From Imbricaverruca yamaguchii (lineage: Eukaryota > Arthropoda > Thecostraca > Neoverrucidae), in contig JAOTOL010000902.1 of assembly GCA_034440575.1 (NCBI GenBank), forward strand, positions 50,001-114,000: 64,000 nucleotides of DNA, in the 5' to 3' direction. How positions within the stretch are numbered: the first letter of the stretch is position 1; every line of letters begins with the position of its first letter. The notes under the pieces are model-generated. The model did no database searches, had not been told where the DNA came from, and was given only the letters and a program-made list of their open reading frames with translations. Below, in pieces: positions 34,935 to 47,376 of this stretch. A program made the translations under genes and the position numbers.

Positions 34935-35118
34935 CACTCTGTAGCCATCCATCCAATGGGCCTGTCTTCTTTTCCTTTGCGGGCATGCCTGGATGTTTAC
35001 GCCTTGTATGCTTGGGCAAGTTTTGAGATGACCCATAGAAGTCACAATATGTGCAAAATACGTTGCGCCTAGCTCGCTTCTTCGGCCCCTCCAGTTTCCT
35101 GCCTTCACTCTTGACCAT
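34935..35118 (-). CDS. Candidate exon encoding a C2H2/BED-like zinc finger
   Basis: From ATG at 35118 the minus strand reads a basic stretch (EGPKKRARR) and then FCTYCDFYGSSQNLPKHTRRKH: C-x2-C-x12-H-x4-H, a C2H2- or BED-type finger. The frame meets a good donor, GTG|GTAAGTC, at 34934. A GC-rich, CpG-bearing patch lies just upstream (35280-35560). It could be the first coding exon of a host gene or of a transposase (BED fingers open many hAT proteins). No downstream exon is recognisable in the adjoining CR1 material, so it may be an orphan. Confidence 0.45.
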
Positions 35119-35279
35119 CGCGATAAAGATGATATTAACAGGTGCACTGTAATGTCACACAGCAGCCTGGTTTTGAGTACACAAAACAAAACTTAGCGCA
35201 GTAAACAAAAAGAATCGATATTTCAGAGCCGTCAATTAACCGCCATCACCTTCGAGCAACACGAACCAGAAGTTCAAAT

Positions 35280-35560
35280 CGACGGACAATCGTAATGCTG
35301 GCTTGTGATTGGTTCATTCCGCCAGCGACAGCGGTTCTCGTCACACCGAACAGGACAATGTGCTGGCGGTTTGGCGACAGCGAAGCGGCCACGGCTTATA
35401 CATCGCCTTGGGCCACGGTGGCGACCAGATCGTCGCTAGCAGTCAGGCGTTTTCCCCAATGATTTTGTACAGTGGTCGCCGACCGGTCGCCGATGAAAAC
35501 GACGCTCCGGTGGAGCGCGGTGCTTTTGCGAGCAGATTTCTGTTCGCATTCTTGACATGT
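35280..35560. other. CpG-rich patch upstream of the zinc-finger exon
   Basis: Markedly richer in CG dinucleotides than its surroundings, with repeated GGCGACC/GGTCGCC words, including GTGGTCGCCGACCGGTCGCC. It could be a promoter region or the end of a mobile element. No TATA box or conserved site can be claimed. Confidence 0.35.
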
Positions 35561-35599
35561 GCTTGAGGATATGAAATCCATCCAATTGCTGAATGAAAA

Positions 35600-36776
35600 A
35601 CTAGAAGTAGCTTATAAAGTCACAGGGATGGCTAGAAACTGTTGCCAACGTGCTTTTGTTCCAAATGGGCTCTTCCTCATGCATACTTATTTTAGCACAC
35701 TATCTTTTGTCAGAGTATAACTATTTCAGGAAATATAATTTACGAAAGCAGTCACTCCAGCAGACATAATTGTCCAGCTCTTGACATTGCCAAGCTATTT
35801 AGGTAATTTTGGTCGCCAAAATTGCTGATAGTTATAACCACTTGGGCGCCGACCCCATCTACCCATTGACCTATATAAGACTAGAAAGTGGTATTTTCCA
35901 CCCTATTTCATAAATAATTTATCACTGCATGTGAGCACAGATGGACAACATATCCTTTCAGATTAAAACTATTTTTCATTTATTATCGTCTAATAGATGT
36001 CAGTTTGTTTTAAAAGATGTATGAGGTAGGCGATCACGATCAGGTAAGCTAAGCAGAGTGCACCACTACAAATACCCTGACCTTTTGAAGTCATCCAAAC
36101 AAGCTAGTATAAGACTATGATATATGTGATGTCTTAACCTTTTAGATATTTGTCAAACCTTTCAACACATTTGGAAAGTAAAATGTATGCCTTCAATTAA
36201 CCTGCAAAAGGTAGAAAGCATTGTTAAATTAATATGTTCAAAATCATATGTATTTATTTGCTGTATATTGTGGTGGCATCAACAATCATGTACACATGTA
36301 GAACTTTAGAATTTATATTGACTAAGTTATTGGTGCTTTACAACTCACAAACTACTAGAGCTGGAGGCAAAACCATTGGCCAACCCATGCTTCACTGATA
36401 CAAACAAAATATGGTTCTTCATTGGAAATATCACTGGAAATCTTTCACATGGAAAAGACAAGTAATCAGGAATTTAGAACTGTTCAGAGACATGGCTCCT
36501 TCCTTCCACACATTCCGAAATCCAGAAGTAAATTTTATAGCTGAACCTTACAGGCAATGATAGCATAAAATGCCTAGTTCAAATTCATACCAGTGGTTGT
36601 GGATTTGTGCTTTATTGTGCATCGACTGCTTTGGTCATTTTGTGCCCATTAGTTCATACCAGAAAGATCTAATGGATATCTCGCCAATAAAATTATGCAC
36701 CAAATACCACCAGCTATGCACAAAACACAACCAGTGTTGTCAAATAACTCCATGTCTATCCTGAACTTAAGATGTT
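35600..36776. other. Non-coding interval
   Basis: AT-rich, with no recognisable gene or repeat apart from simple-sequence bias. Confidence 0.45.
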
Positions 36777-37265
36777 CTTATTAAGTCTAAATGCTTTATA
36801 ACTTTACATAGGGTGTACCTAGCAGTGGATTCAGCACCTTCTTTCAGGATGTGATACTGATTAGATTGTCTATGGTAGCACAGTGGGTATGATGGGAGGA
36901 GTTTGTAATTGTTGAGTGTATTATGCCATAGCAAGTGAGTCTCTTATTAAGTCTAAACACAGTATAACTTTACATAGGGTGTACATAGCAGTGGATTCAG
37001 CAACTTCCTTTGGCATGTGATACTGATGAGATTGTCTATGGTAGCACAATGGGTATGATGGGACGAGATTGTAATTGTTGAGTGTTATGCAATAGCAAGT
37101 GAATGGTGCTAGACAGGCTGGGATATATAGCTACCTAGGAACTTTAGATACGGGATTGATTGGGGTGAGAGTATGTACATTTATAGTATCTTTTCTAGAT
37201 AGATGGGCCCCTGTGGCTCTTATTAAGCCTCAACACTTTATGACTTATGACTGTATGACTTTAAC
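36777..37265 (+). repeat. Tandem units resembling a LINE 3' end
   Basis: Two units about 165 bases apart share CTTATTAAGTCTAAA, TATAACTTTACATAGGG, GCAGTGGATTCAGCA and TTGTCTATGGTAGCACA. The block ends with GCCCCTGTGGCTCTTATTAAG and TATGACT repeats (about 37230-37262), much like the end of the CR1 copies (GGCCCTTGTGGCTC then TTTATGTC repeats). This suggests tandem 3'-end fragments of another CR1-like family. Confidence 0.55.
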
Positions 37266-37506
37266 GGTATGAAAGTCGCAGGTTGACAATTATGGCGCAG
37301 AAGCATACTTCAAATTATAACACTTAAATATAATTAAGCACGCAAAAATACCAACCTGTGGAATGATAAGTGATCTCCATGTCTTGGCGGATCACCATGC
37401 CTCTTCCTGCACCCGATTGCAGAACAAGTCTTCGTCATATTCAATGAATCACGAAGCAACAAACCCTAGCGTATAGGAATTTCAATGGTAAGGGTTCGCC
37501 GCGGAA

Positions 37507-40500
37507 ATGCGCTTGCCACTCTACAGCGTTGCCGGGTGGCACGTTCTGAAAAGTCGAGTAGTGTGTCTAGTCTTGTATAGGTCAATGCATCTACCATATC
37601 GGAGGTTTTTTTTAGCTCTGGTTAAGTGTATGATGTTTAATGCCCAGAGTATCCGTTCCAAATTTCATGAGTTCAAGTGTTATGTTGCTGAGGAGGAACC
37701 AGATTTTGTTTGCATTACGGAGGCATGGGTCAGTGAAGGGTATTTTGGAGATAACTTGCAGGACTATGAGATCCAGGGATACAATAAGTTTTTGTGCAAT
37801 AGGGGTCCAGCAATGAAAGGGGGTGGTGTAATGCTCTATATGAATAGCTTATTCAGTTCTCAAAAAGTAGCAGGTGGGGATAAAAATGTGTCTGTGGAGC
37901 CCATTTGGCTTGATGTCACTGTGGGAAAAGGCAACAGCAATACTCTTACGATAGGGGCTTTCTTCCGATCAAGAACCCTGCCACATTCTCAGCAACTGGA
38001 GCTTGATAAGGTGATTTGTGAGGAAATCAGTAGAAACTTTAAGTGCCCTATTCTTGGTGACTTTAATCTAAAAGGTTATGAAAATGCTGGTGTTGGCTCC
38101 CCATCATGCAAAATGTTTAGGAAATGCCTTGAAGAGGACCTGTTCTTACACCAGTTTGTATCGGAACCTACCAGGCATGGCTCATTCTTGGACCTTGTAT
38201 TCTCGGATTTAAGTGACTTGGTTCAAGACTTGACTGTAGGCGAAACTCTGGGAAGAAGTGACCATAACATAGTTAGATTCAAGGTACATGTAGGGGAAAT
38301 TATCAAGGATAATTTGGTAAAGGTTCCAAATTTCAACAGAGCAGACTTTGACTCCATGAGAGCGGCTTTAAGTGCCATCAGATGGGAAGAAGAATTCTCC
38401 AATTTAAATGCCTGTGAAATGTGGGAAAAGTTCAAATCTTACTTGAAGGAAATTCAGATTAAACATGTCCCCCAAAAGCAAAGACGCAAAAGAAGGGTAG
38501 GAAAGCCAGTAGGGCTTACACCAGACTTGATAAAAGCAATTAAGGCTAAGAAAACTGCATTTAGAGGCTTTAAAGAAGCTTCAAATGTCGTTAATCTAAA
38601 GGCGTATCGAAAAGCTAGAGACACTGTGAAGCAAAAAACCCGAGAAGCAATGCGAGCAAAAGAACCTCGATTTAGCTAGAAACTGTAATGGGGACAGTAA
38701 AAAGTTTTTTAGTTCCTACAAGTTGAGTAAAGTTTCTAGCACAATTGGTCCACTGGAAGTAAACGGGACTACATTGGGTGAGGATAGTGAGATGGTTGAG
38801 GAGCTCAGCAAGCAGTTTAAATCAGTGTTTACATTGAAAGATATGACCAATCTGCCGACCGTACACCATAGTTCAGTGACATGGGATTTGACAAATGATG
38901 TTGATTTCATTGATAGTGATGTTGTTTACAATCATATCAGGAAAATAAAGCCAAACAAGGCAGCAGGACCTGATGATATTTATGCTAGGGTGTTGCGGGA
39001 AACTGAAAAGGAACTGGCATTTCCACTTAGTATAATATTTTGTAGATCAGTTTCACAAAATGAAATTCCAACCCATTGGAAAAGGGGAAATATAGTTCCT
39101 ATTTTCAACAAAAGAGAAAGAGGAAAAGTTGAAAACTATAGGCCAGTAAGTCTCACATACCTAGTCTGCAAGGTACTCGAATCAATTATCAAGGATATAA
39201 TAGTTAGCTATCTGGAAGTTAGCAGATTGATTGGAGATTCTCAACATGGGTTTAGAAAAGGGCGATCGTGTCTCACAAACCTCTGGGACTTTTTAACTTC
39301 ACCACAGAACAATTTGATCAGGGAAATCAGGTTGACGTAGCATATCTTGACTTTAGTAAGGCCTTTGACAAGGTACCCCATAAACGGTTAATGATAATTC
39401 CCATGGTAATGCAGGTAGCATCTTAAAATGGATAGAGTTGTGGCTTTCAGATAGACAGCAAAGAGTGATGCTAAATGGTACAAAGTCATCATGGCAAAGT
39501 GTTCTTAGTGGAGTCCCCCAGGGTTCAGTACTGGGGCCACTACTGTTCATTATATTTGTAAATAACATTGAAAGTGGCCTAAGCAGTAAAGTTTTGAAAT
39601 TTGCGGATGATTTGAAGGTCTTTAGGGCAATAACAGGTCAAGATGAGCATATCTCGCTGCAAAAAGACTTAGACGAACTTGCGAAGTGGTCCGAAGAATG
39701 GCAAATTAAATTAAATTTTGATTAGCGCAAAATCATGCATGTAGGTCAGCAGCATATGAAGGATCCATGCTTGATGGGTGGCCAAGTGCTATCAGTGACT
39801 CAACAGGAGAAGGATTTAGGTGTTATTCTAAACACAAAACTGGGGGCATCAGAACAGAGCAAGGAAGCCAGGAAGAAGGCACTGAGAATGCTCGTGGCAA
39901 TAAATAGGAATGTATCATACAGATGTGAGGAAGTGATCAGGAAGCTTTACTGTGCATACGTCAGGCCACATTTGGAAATACTGCATCCAAGCTTGGTCTC
40001 CTAGCTATGAAAAAGATTGTTGGCTTTTAGAGAGAGTACAAAAGAGGGCTACAAAAATGGTTTATGGCACAAGCAACCTGGCCATATCAGGAAAGATTGA
40101 AGAAATTGAATATGTTTTCACCTAGATATAGAAGGTTGAGAGGAGATGTCATTGAGGCAGGGTGGGAAACTTGCTTTCCGGGTTTGGAGTCGGAGTGCAA
40201 ACAGATTTCTTCCGGAGTACGTTTTCATGCACCTATTATTTTTCATGCATGGAATCTATTTGCCGGTAACCGACGAGAAAAGCATATGTACCTAGTCAGT
40301 GTCTACGTAATAGGCATAATACACATAATTTTTGGTCACATCAAAGCATAGAAACAAAGAAGTGAGCAATGGATGGCACCACAAGACAGGCAGTTAAGAT
40401 CAGCTCAGCTTTGTCTCTCATAACTTACAGGAGCAATGCGCCTTCCTTTCACTGTTGGTCTCATCATAATGCTAGGCAAAATGAAAAACACAAATAATTC

Positions 40501-41600
40501 ACGCTTCACCCTCAGCTCAGAGCGCACACCTACCTACATACACATCCAATTCCCTGCACGATACGGACCCACACCACTACCTCACACGCAGTCGGAATTG
40601 ACGGCGGTGCGCAAAGGATCAGTCAAGGTCTTGTGTTTGCAGCATGACACTGTTAAGTGTTCAAAACAGGTGTTCAAAGTTGCTAATGGTTATGACGTCA
40701 TTTAAAAAATACCTTGCATTGATTGGTTGAAGGACAGTTTTCGAAACAGAAAATGCCAACGCAGCAAATTCCGATCGGCGGCCTCCGCTGCACTCCGGAA
40801 GCGACTCTTAAAACGGTCAGTTTTTCCCACTATAGGGTGGCTCGAAAGCAGGTTTCTGGAGACGCACCGGCTGAATTTGTAGCGACCGGAGGCCATTATA
40901 TTCAGTGCGCAGGCGCGAAGTTTGGCGCGTTGTCGTCGGCATTTCCGCTGGTTGTGGTTTCGTGTGGTTTGTGTGTTTGGTTGCTGTCTGTGTGCTTGAT
41001 GGTACGAAAAGTGTACAGTTATTTGGTAACCGTAAGTAGAATAACATGTTTGGTTGATATTTTCTTCAATCCTGTATTAGTTTTTTAGTGGTATTTTTGT
41101 TCCTTCTGTATGTTTGTGTCGGAGTACATTTGGAGCCCATTCTTTCCAGTATGAATCCGGAGTGCAAAAATGTTTTAGGAGATGAAATCTCTTAAGAAGT
41201 GCCTTAATTCCCACCCTGCATTGAGGTCTTTAAATTTGTCCATGGTCTTCAGAGGGGATATCTTGGGGAAATGTTTGAATTGAACAGAAATTATGCAATT
41301 AGAGGTCATAAATTCAAAATTAAAGTTAACCACAGCAGAACAAGGCTAAGCCAGACTTTCTTCACCAACAGGGTAGTAGAACACTGGAACCAGCTGCCAG
41401 AAAACATTGTCAGTAGCAGCGCATTGAACATATTTAAAAACAGCATAGACAATTATTATAAGATAGAGGGCTTGCTTTTCAGTATTACAGGGAGGGCTGA
41501 TTGACGGATTTGGTGGGCAACTGGTTCAGTGTACAGAGTGCAACCAAGAAGGGCCCTTGTGGCTCATAGTTGCACTAATATTTTATGTCATTATGTCTTT
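37507..41600 (+). pseudogene. CR1-type LINE, copy B (endonuclease plus reverse transcriptase)
   Basis: The longest CR1 copy. The frame 37507-38679 encodes an apurinic-like endonuclease: FNAQSIRSKFHEF, CITEAWVS, PILGDFNLKG and the GRSDHNIVRF catalytic block, then a basic linker. RT follows (38723 onward) with KPNKAAGPDDIYARV, NYRPVSLTYL, GVPQGSVLGPLLF and the FADD box. Breaks: a one-base shift near 38668, deletions near 39290 and 39395, TAG at 39723, an extra A near 39976. A 1061-bp hAT element sits at 40158-41218; the CR1 tail resumes at 41219 and ends with TTATGTC repeats near 41600. ORF1 is not evident upstream. Confidence 0.9.
40158..41218 (+). mobile_element. Non-autonomous hAT element, copy 2, inserted in CR1
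   Basis: Perfect 11-bp inverted ends CAGGGTGGGAA (40158-40168) and TTCCCACCCTG (41208-41218), flanked by the perfect 8-bp duplication CATTGAGG (40150-40157 and 41219-41226), which belongs to the CR1 host copy. It aligns in reverse with the element at 4881-6940, minus the latter's ~1 kb insertion. No transposase domain is visible. The insertion is younger than the CR1 it interrupts. Confidence 0.95.
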
Positions 41601-43047
41601 ATGAGTATTTTGTATATCCCATTGGAATATAATTGCAACAGAGATAACAGCACCAGCAATAGCCGCGGTGCAAAGTAATGTATCGTACGTTGTTTGGAAA
41701 CATTCCAAGTTCGACTGTGTCCTAGGTTGGGCAGTAGCGAAGAACAGGGAACGTTATGTAATAACAAATATTGTGCGGTTCTCGGGAAATAATGCAAACT
41801 ATTTACCTCAGCAATACCACTGTATCCCTTGCAAAAAATAAAGGTCAGCGCGACCACAAACAGCTTCGCTTCTGATGCTAGTGCGGACCTTACCATTTCC
41901 TTCGTAATACAACGACGGTACTACGGCCAATAGTTCGCACCTTTACCCTCGTCACCGTGCATTATTGATATTCTGACGTGTGTAAATGTATTTGGAGGCG
42001 TGCTTGGCAGCTGCTTTTGACTGGTATATGGAGAGGTATGCGCGCTGTTTCAACCATGGATGATGTACGCCTGGATTGGAAACTCCGCGTCGGCGCCTTT
42101 CATCTTCGCGTATCCGCGCACCGACCTGCCACCTAGCGGAGGGTAAGTAAAAACACAGAAGCGCGGCCGGTTTTAGGCCGTGCGCCTATGGGAATTCGTG
42201 GTATGGGTTTCATATTTACTGTTTTTCCAATTGATTCAGCCGTTGCAGGAGGATTGCATCAGCTTTTCACCACACATAATTGATCAAGGAACTTCACCGT
42301 TTTTTCCTTATTTATTTATGATGCTCCATTCAGAATTTGTCATGGTGTGAAGTGACGGCATCTGAAAGGCAGCCCACCTTGTCCAAAGGGTCGGAGGACT
42401 GGAAAGTGGTAGGCTTGCGCAGCAACCCCGTGGATGCTATATACACGGTAAGCTTGCCACGGCCAGAGGTTGCCAGCTGCTAGGGTATGTTGCAAGGGCT
42501 GATCCAAAGGGAGGAAACGAATTTGGCGCCCCTTGGGACCTGAAATACGCCTCTCGTGGAGGTACCAGTGTACCCTCTTCCATCGAATTTGTCAGTGGAA
42601 CACGTTCCTCGGCCTAGGAACGGTGGCCCTCTGAGAGGTCCGAGCGGATCCATCGAACCTTTCAGCGACAGGAACCACTCAGGCAAAAACAAATGGTGCC
42701 CCTATGGGAGACAGTAGTGTACCTACACCGACAACTTGTTCTTGACCAAGAACCGCGGCTCTGGAGTAATGACGCCTCCCTGGCGAATTCTCAATCAGTG
42801 AATGATAGGGTGTAGGGTGAGGGCCCAGTCCCTTTCGCGGATTGGCAGGGAGGAAGGACAGGAATGGATTCACTGGTAGATTGGCAGTGCAGGGGTGTGT
42901 GTGGGGGGGGGGCGGAAGTAGAGCCGCAGGTTCCCATGTCCCCCTAAATGGTCTTATTTGCCACACAATTTGCCCTTAATGACGATTAAAAAATCACTAA
43001 CATTTCATGTTGAAAATATTGCTTTCAACTCAAGTCAAGTTAGCCCT
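41601..43047. other. Non-coding interval
   Basis: A moderately GC-rich part (41950-42950) holds only weak ORFs. Between about 42520 and 42720 some blocks (GGCGCCCC/GGTGCCCC, GTACCAGTGTACC/GTAGTGTACC) recur once, hinting at an old tandem repeat. No domain is recognisable. Confidence 0.4.
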
Positions 43048-43640
43048 TTAACCCGCGCCGTCTCGGGGTGAGGGTCGTTAATGACCCCCCGAAGGTTTTC
43101 CGCGAATAGTGAAAGAACGGCACGCGGAAACGCGCCGAAATTTGACATACCGTTTCCCACATCAATTTGGCATGTAGCATCAAAATTTTGAAGTCGGGTC
43201 ATCTAGGGTCAGCGAGTTAGTCAAAGCCAAGCGAGGTCGCCCACGAAAAGTTCAACAAGTCGTCACGCTTTACCGGATAAAGATACTTTAATGTGACTTT
43301 CAGCGTTTACTTATCTGTAAGGATGCAACGAAACGAATAATAAGAATTTTCAATATACATTTTCCCATGTTTGATTACTTATTAGTTCTGTGTATTTGCT
43401 CACCAGAGCTCAACTGGAAAATTTTGGCTAATGTAAGCATTTCTTTATTGGAGCAAGTTTACTTTGAACAACATTGTTAGGTCCGCTGCACCCATTAGAA
43501 AAGGAAAATTAAGGAAAGCTTGTGGACTATTTTTTATTGAAAACAAAATATTGTAGGGCGACCAGAATTCGTATCACCCTGGTAGATTTAGCTTTCATTT
43601 TCTGATTCCAAATAATTTTCTTTCAAATCTCCCCCGAAAT
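43048..43640 (+). mobile_element. TTAA MITE, copy 2, right-truncated
   Basis: Starts TTAACCCGCGCCGTCTC at 43048 and aligns with 21410 to about 22030 of copy 1 (shared AATTTGACATACC, CACATCAATTTGGCATG, GTCATCTAGGGTCA, CGTCACGCTTTA and more). Similarity fades near 43640 and no right terminal repeat was found, so the right end is lost. Confidence 0.75.
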
Positions 43641-46083
43641 AGACTCGAACGCACAAACAATATATACACGAAAATCGGTGCGCCAAGGGAAACAGCAATC
43701 GGTCAGCCGTGCTTCACTAGCAACGGCCTTTTTGTCCCCTTGTACTCAAATCTGGCTCATGTAGTGCGAATACAGCGCGCGAAGCACGAGTGCAGAGTAT
43801 GCCAGCAGTCAACGGTGTCTGCAGAACACACCGAACACGACGAACACGAACGAACGCAAGCATACAAACACGGACCAAGCATACCCACTCGAACGCACGA
43901 ACAATACATACACAAGGACACAAGAATTAGTGCCCCACGGGCACGCAACTAGATCTACACTCGTTCAGCGGTGCTGCAGCTTCATGAGTTTCCGCGACGG
44001 CCTTTTTGACCCTTGTGCCCAAACCCGGCTCATGTACCGCCAACACAGTGAATGCAGTTCCATGAGTGTGTAAGTGCTGGCAATGGTAAAAAGCAGCTTC
44101 TTGTGGCATAGCTGACCCATCAACACTTTGGCTTCGGTGCTGGCCAACATGCACTCGACCAGTCTCTCACGGATGCGGTACTCAAAAAGCATGGAGCGGG
44201 AGTGCACATGGAAGGCAATGTAGCATGCCTCAACAAAGTCCAGATAGAGTGGCGTGGGTAGTTTCAGACTCCCCACGTCCCGATCATCCACTCCTGTATA
44301 AGACTTGAGTGCTGTGAGCGTCTCAGCATCGCTCACCACAATACGACTGGGGCTAACCAGAACTCCTGCGCACACTTCACAGTCAATGCTCGCATTCCGC
44401 AACAAGATAACCTAATATGTACACCAGCACATTCTGGGTCACTCGCCCCACCGGTATGTCCATGATTGTTTCTGGCTCGGGACTACGCCTTGGCAGTGTG
44501 GCGAGTGGACAGGGCTGGCTGCTCCGAGCCGCCAACCTCATCACAGCTGCCGTAATGCCATCTGTATCAGCCTGACAGTTGGCAGTGCATGGCGCCATCA
44601 ACAAACTGTTCAATGCGGCATGCTTATAAGCATGACGGAAGTTGATGGGACCGGGATTATCGTTTTCACCACGTCGCTGTCTAATGATCCCAAAGAAGTT
44701 TTCCAGTGGGTCCTGGTTCAGCCTGCGTGTACAAAGGAACTCCATGCCCACCTCTCGGCACCTCAACCAGATGGCTTGCACACCCCGGATTGTCTGCCTT
44801 AGACCAGCGACGGAGTCAATAACAGCAGCTCCTCCTCCTACCACCAACATTCCCAGCCACTTGTCAGCCTCCTGGAGAAGCTTCATATGCTGGTCTTCAG
44901 TTTTTGGGTGCATGGACAGAGATGGCCCTCTTGAAAAAAAAAAACACTTGTCAAGACGTTGGCTGGAGTTTAGCACATTATATAGGTTGTTCAGCTGCAG
45001 AAGGAATTCAGCTGTGTCTTGGCTCCCAGCAGGCAAGACTCCTGGTGGAGGATGGATGAAATATAAATACCACCTTATGCAACAAGCAGACAAAGCAGTC
45101 AGAAGGCAAACACAACGGCAGCACTTTGTGAAAATGTGCTTGTGGTAATAAGTACATTAAGAAGAAAATCACCCGATTTCATAATGGTACTTTTAGCAGA
45201 AAAAAAATATGACAGATAAAGGTGATGTACAAATGAGTACACATGTGATATGAGCGCTTTGCAATGTATGGTTGGACGAATGCAATAGCTATGGGAAGAA
45301 GAGTAGTGGGGGACTTACAGGAGACGCATTGGATACTTCAGAAGTGATACAGAACAGTTTTGAATTGATAGTGGCAGTTTTATGGTGCTTCTTGAAATGC
45401 TGACTATAACTGGTCACATACATAATAGCTATTGAAAGCATGGTCAAGTCGGGGACTCACGACGATCATGCTTAACTACGAATATCTTGGCCTGCGGCCT
45501 CGTACGCAATTACAGCTCGCATTCCGGACGTCACATTAAATCTTGCCAAATGATGCATACAGGCACATCGCTGCAGCAACTGAACGGCTTATCACCTGTG
45601 TTGCTAAACTGACTGTCATCTTCTTGAAGGGTGGTGGGTTGACATGCACCTTCTTCAGCTTTGGTGCTGCCCTGAGTCGCCTGAAGCGGTCTACCCGATA
45701 CAGGGCCATCACATGACTCCAGCTTGCCACCTTCACATCCACTTGTATGTCATACTTCTGTAGAGTGTTTCTCAGACATTTGAAGAGATGCGGCACATAA
45801 AAAAGGGCAACTATACTCTGATCTCCCACCATAAACTTGCCATCTTGAGCGCCCAGTAGACGGTAGTTTGTTGTTTCATATCGAAGCAACCACTGTCAGA
45901 CAGCCTTTTTAGCCTGCATATACACTCAGTCAGCAGCTCCTTTTGAATTTCGCCCTTCATCGACCCAGTAGAAAGAAAGTATCCAAGGCACTGCTTCCAC
46001 TTCTTCTGAATGCCTCTCACCATGAATACGAGTCCATGGTCAGCAGGCCTGGTGGAGCCTCCAATTCTTCCAAAGTCTTCAAA

Positions 46084-46243
46084 TAGGGGACGGGTAGCCT
46101 AGGGGTAAGTTGCTAGTCTTACAATCGAAAGATTGTGGGTTCGAGTCTTACCTGTCGCTACTCTTCGCCCGCGACCAATCGGCGTGAGAGATTGGCGACG
46201 CTGCATGACTCAACGGTCGACGTGTCGTAAAACCAATAACCAA
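46084..46243 (+). mobile_element. tRNA-Val-like SINE inserted in the THAP9-like exon
   Basis: CCAAAGTCTTCAAA flanks both sides (46070-46083 and 46244-46257), a 14-bp target duplication; removing one copy restores the transposase sequence EEFEDFGRIGG. The head is tRNA-like: GACGGGT opposite a CCTGTC segment, A box TAGCCTAGGGGT, an anticodon-loop position reading TAC (Val) by alignment with tRNA-Val, and B box GGTTCGAGTCT. The body ends in a hairpin-like block (GGCGACGC... GTCGACGTGTCG) followed by TAAAACCAATAACCAA. That hairpin plus tail recurs alone at several sites in the window. Confidence 0.92.
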
Positions 46244-46857
46244 CCAAAGTCTTCAAACTCTTCAATGTGGTCATTGCCACGCAGGTAGCTCACTTTTGGC
46301 TTCAGACTCATTTCATCAAATGAGTTGACACACATCTTTTCCATGTCACTTGCCCCTTTGAATTTCATTTGAGCACTGCATTGAGCACTGCATCATGGAA
46401 GCCAGGGGTCATTTTGATGCATTCCATCTTCTTCCTTAGGATCCTGGCACTTGGAAGGATGAACTGCTTCCTGAGGTGCCGATATGCTCTTGGTCCTTGG
46501 AAGTACAAAGCTAGGGCATACATCAATTCTTCCTCTGAGAATCTTCTGCCACGAGGATCATGTGATGCACTCTTCATTTGAAGTTTGACAAAGCACTTAG
46601 CATTATCTGATAGGTGCTGTCCATAACCAGCAAGCAGTGGGTCAATGTTCTTGTTCTTCTTGGCTTCCTTGAGCTGTATCTTAAGTAGCAGTATCTTACG
46701 CTTCTGTCTCCAGACAAGAGCACTGATGCGCCGGAGTGCGGGATATCGGTTTTCTTTCCCTGCCGGGACGTCCTTCAGCTGTGAAATATCTTGGTCTTGG
46801 GCTCCTTCAGATGTATTCTCATCCAGCACATCTGAAACAAGATCTGAAACAGGATGT

Positions 46858-47376
46858 ATACATAATTGAAAATATATTATACTGCCTGCTAAGCATACCC
46901 AAGTTGTTTATTTCTTGCAATACCAGCAAGTTGTGTGGCCAGGCAAAAATATTTCACACATATGCATAATTATGCATGGCAATGTTGCACACTTCATACA
47001 TGAGAAGTGGAAGACTAATTGTTTTTGCTCTTTCGCTTTCCTCATCATTTGTAGATTAAGCTGACATTGTTACTTTCAATCCTGCCATTTCAAGCCCTAG
47101 CATTACATTTCTTCAAATGTACTTGTTTTTGTCATTGAACATTGAAGACTTTTGTCAGACATTGAAACTACAAGCTGCAATCTGATATATACCAAATTGC
47201 TCATTGCCATTTGTTCATTCCATCATTAAATGTAGAACCATAGTTGTACAGCCTGGCCACATTGCCCAGGTATTTTCTTTAGATGTTGGTTTTAAATATC
47301 TTTACAAGCTTTCTTTAATCATGGTACCATTTTTGTGTGTTTCACAATTTCATTCTTGAACACTTAATGAACATCT
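46858..47376. other. Intron 2 of the THAP9-like gene
   Basis: AT-rich sequence between the donor at 47423 and the acceptor before 46843. No other feature seen. Confidence 0.5.

Noticed and set aside
42480..42966. Two proline/glycine-rich minus-strand ORFs
   Set aside because: Compositional ORFs in a GC-rich patch with weak internal repetition and no recognisable domain.
46084..46155. Functional tRNA-Val gene
   Set aside because: It is the head of a SINE with a 14-bp target duplication; the acceptor stem overlaps the T stem and no independent gene is likely.
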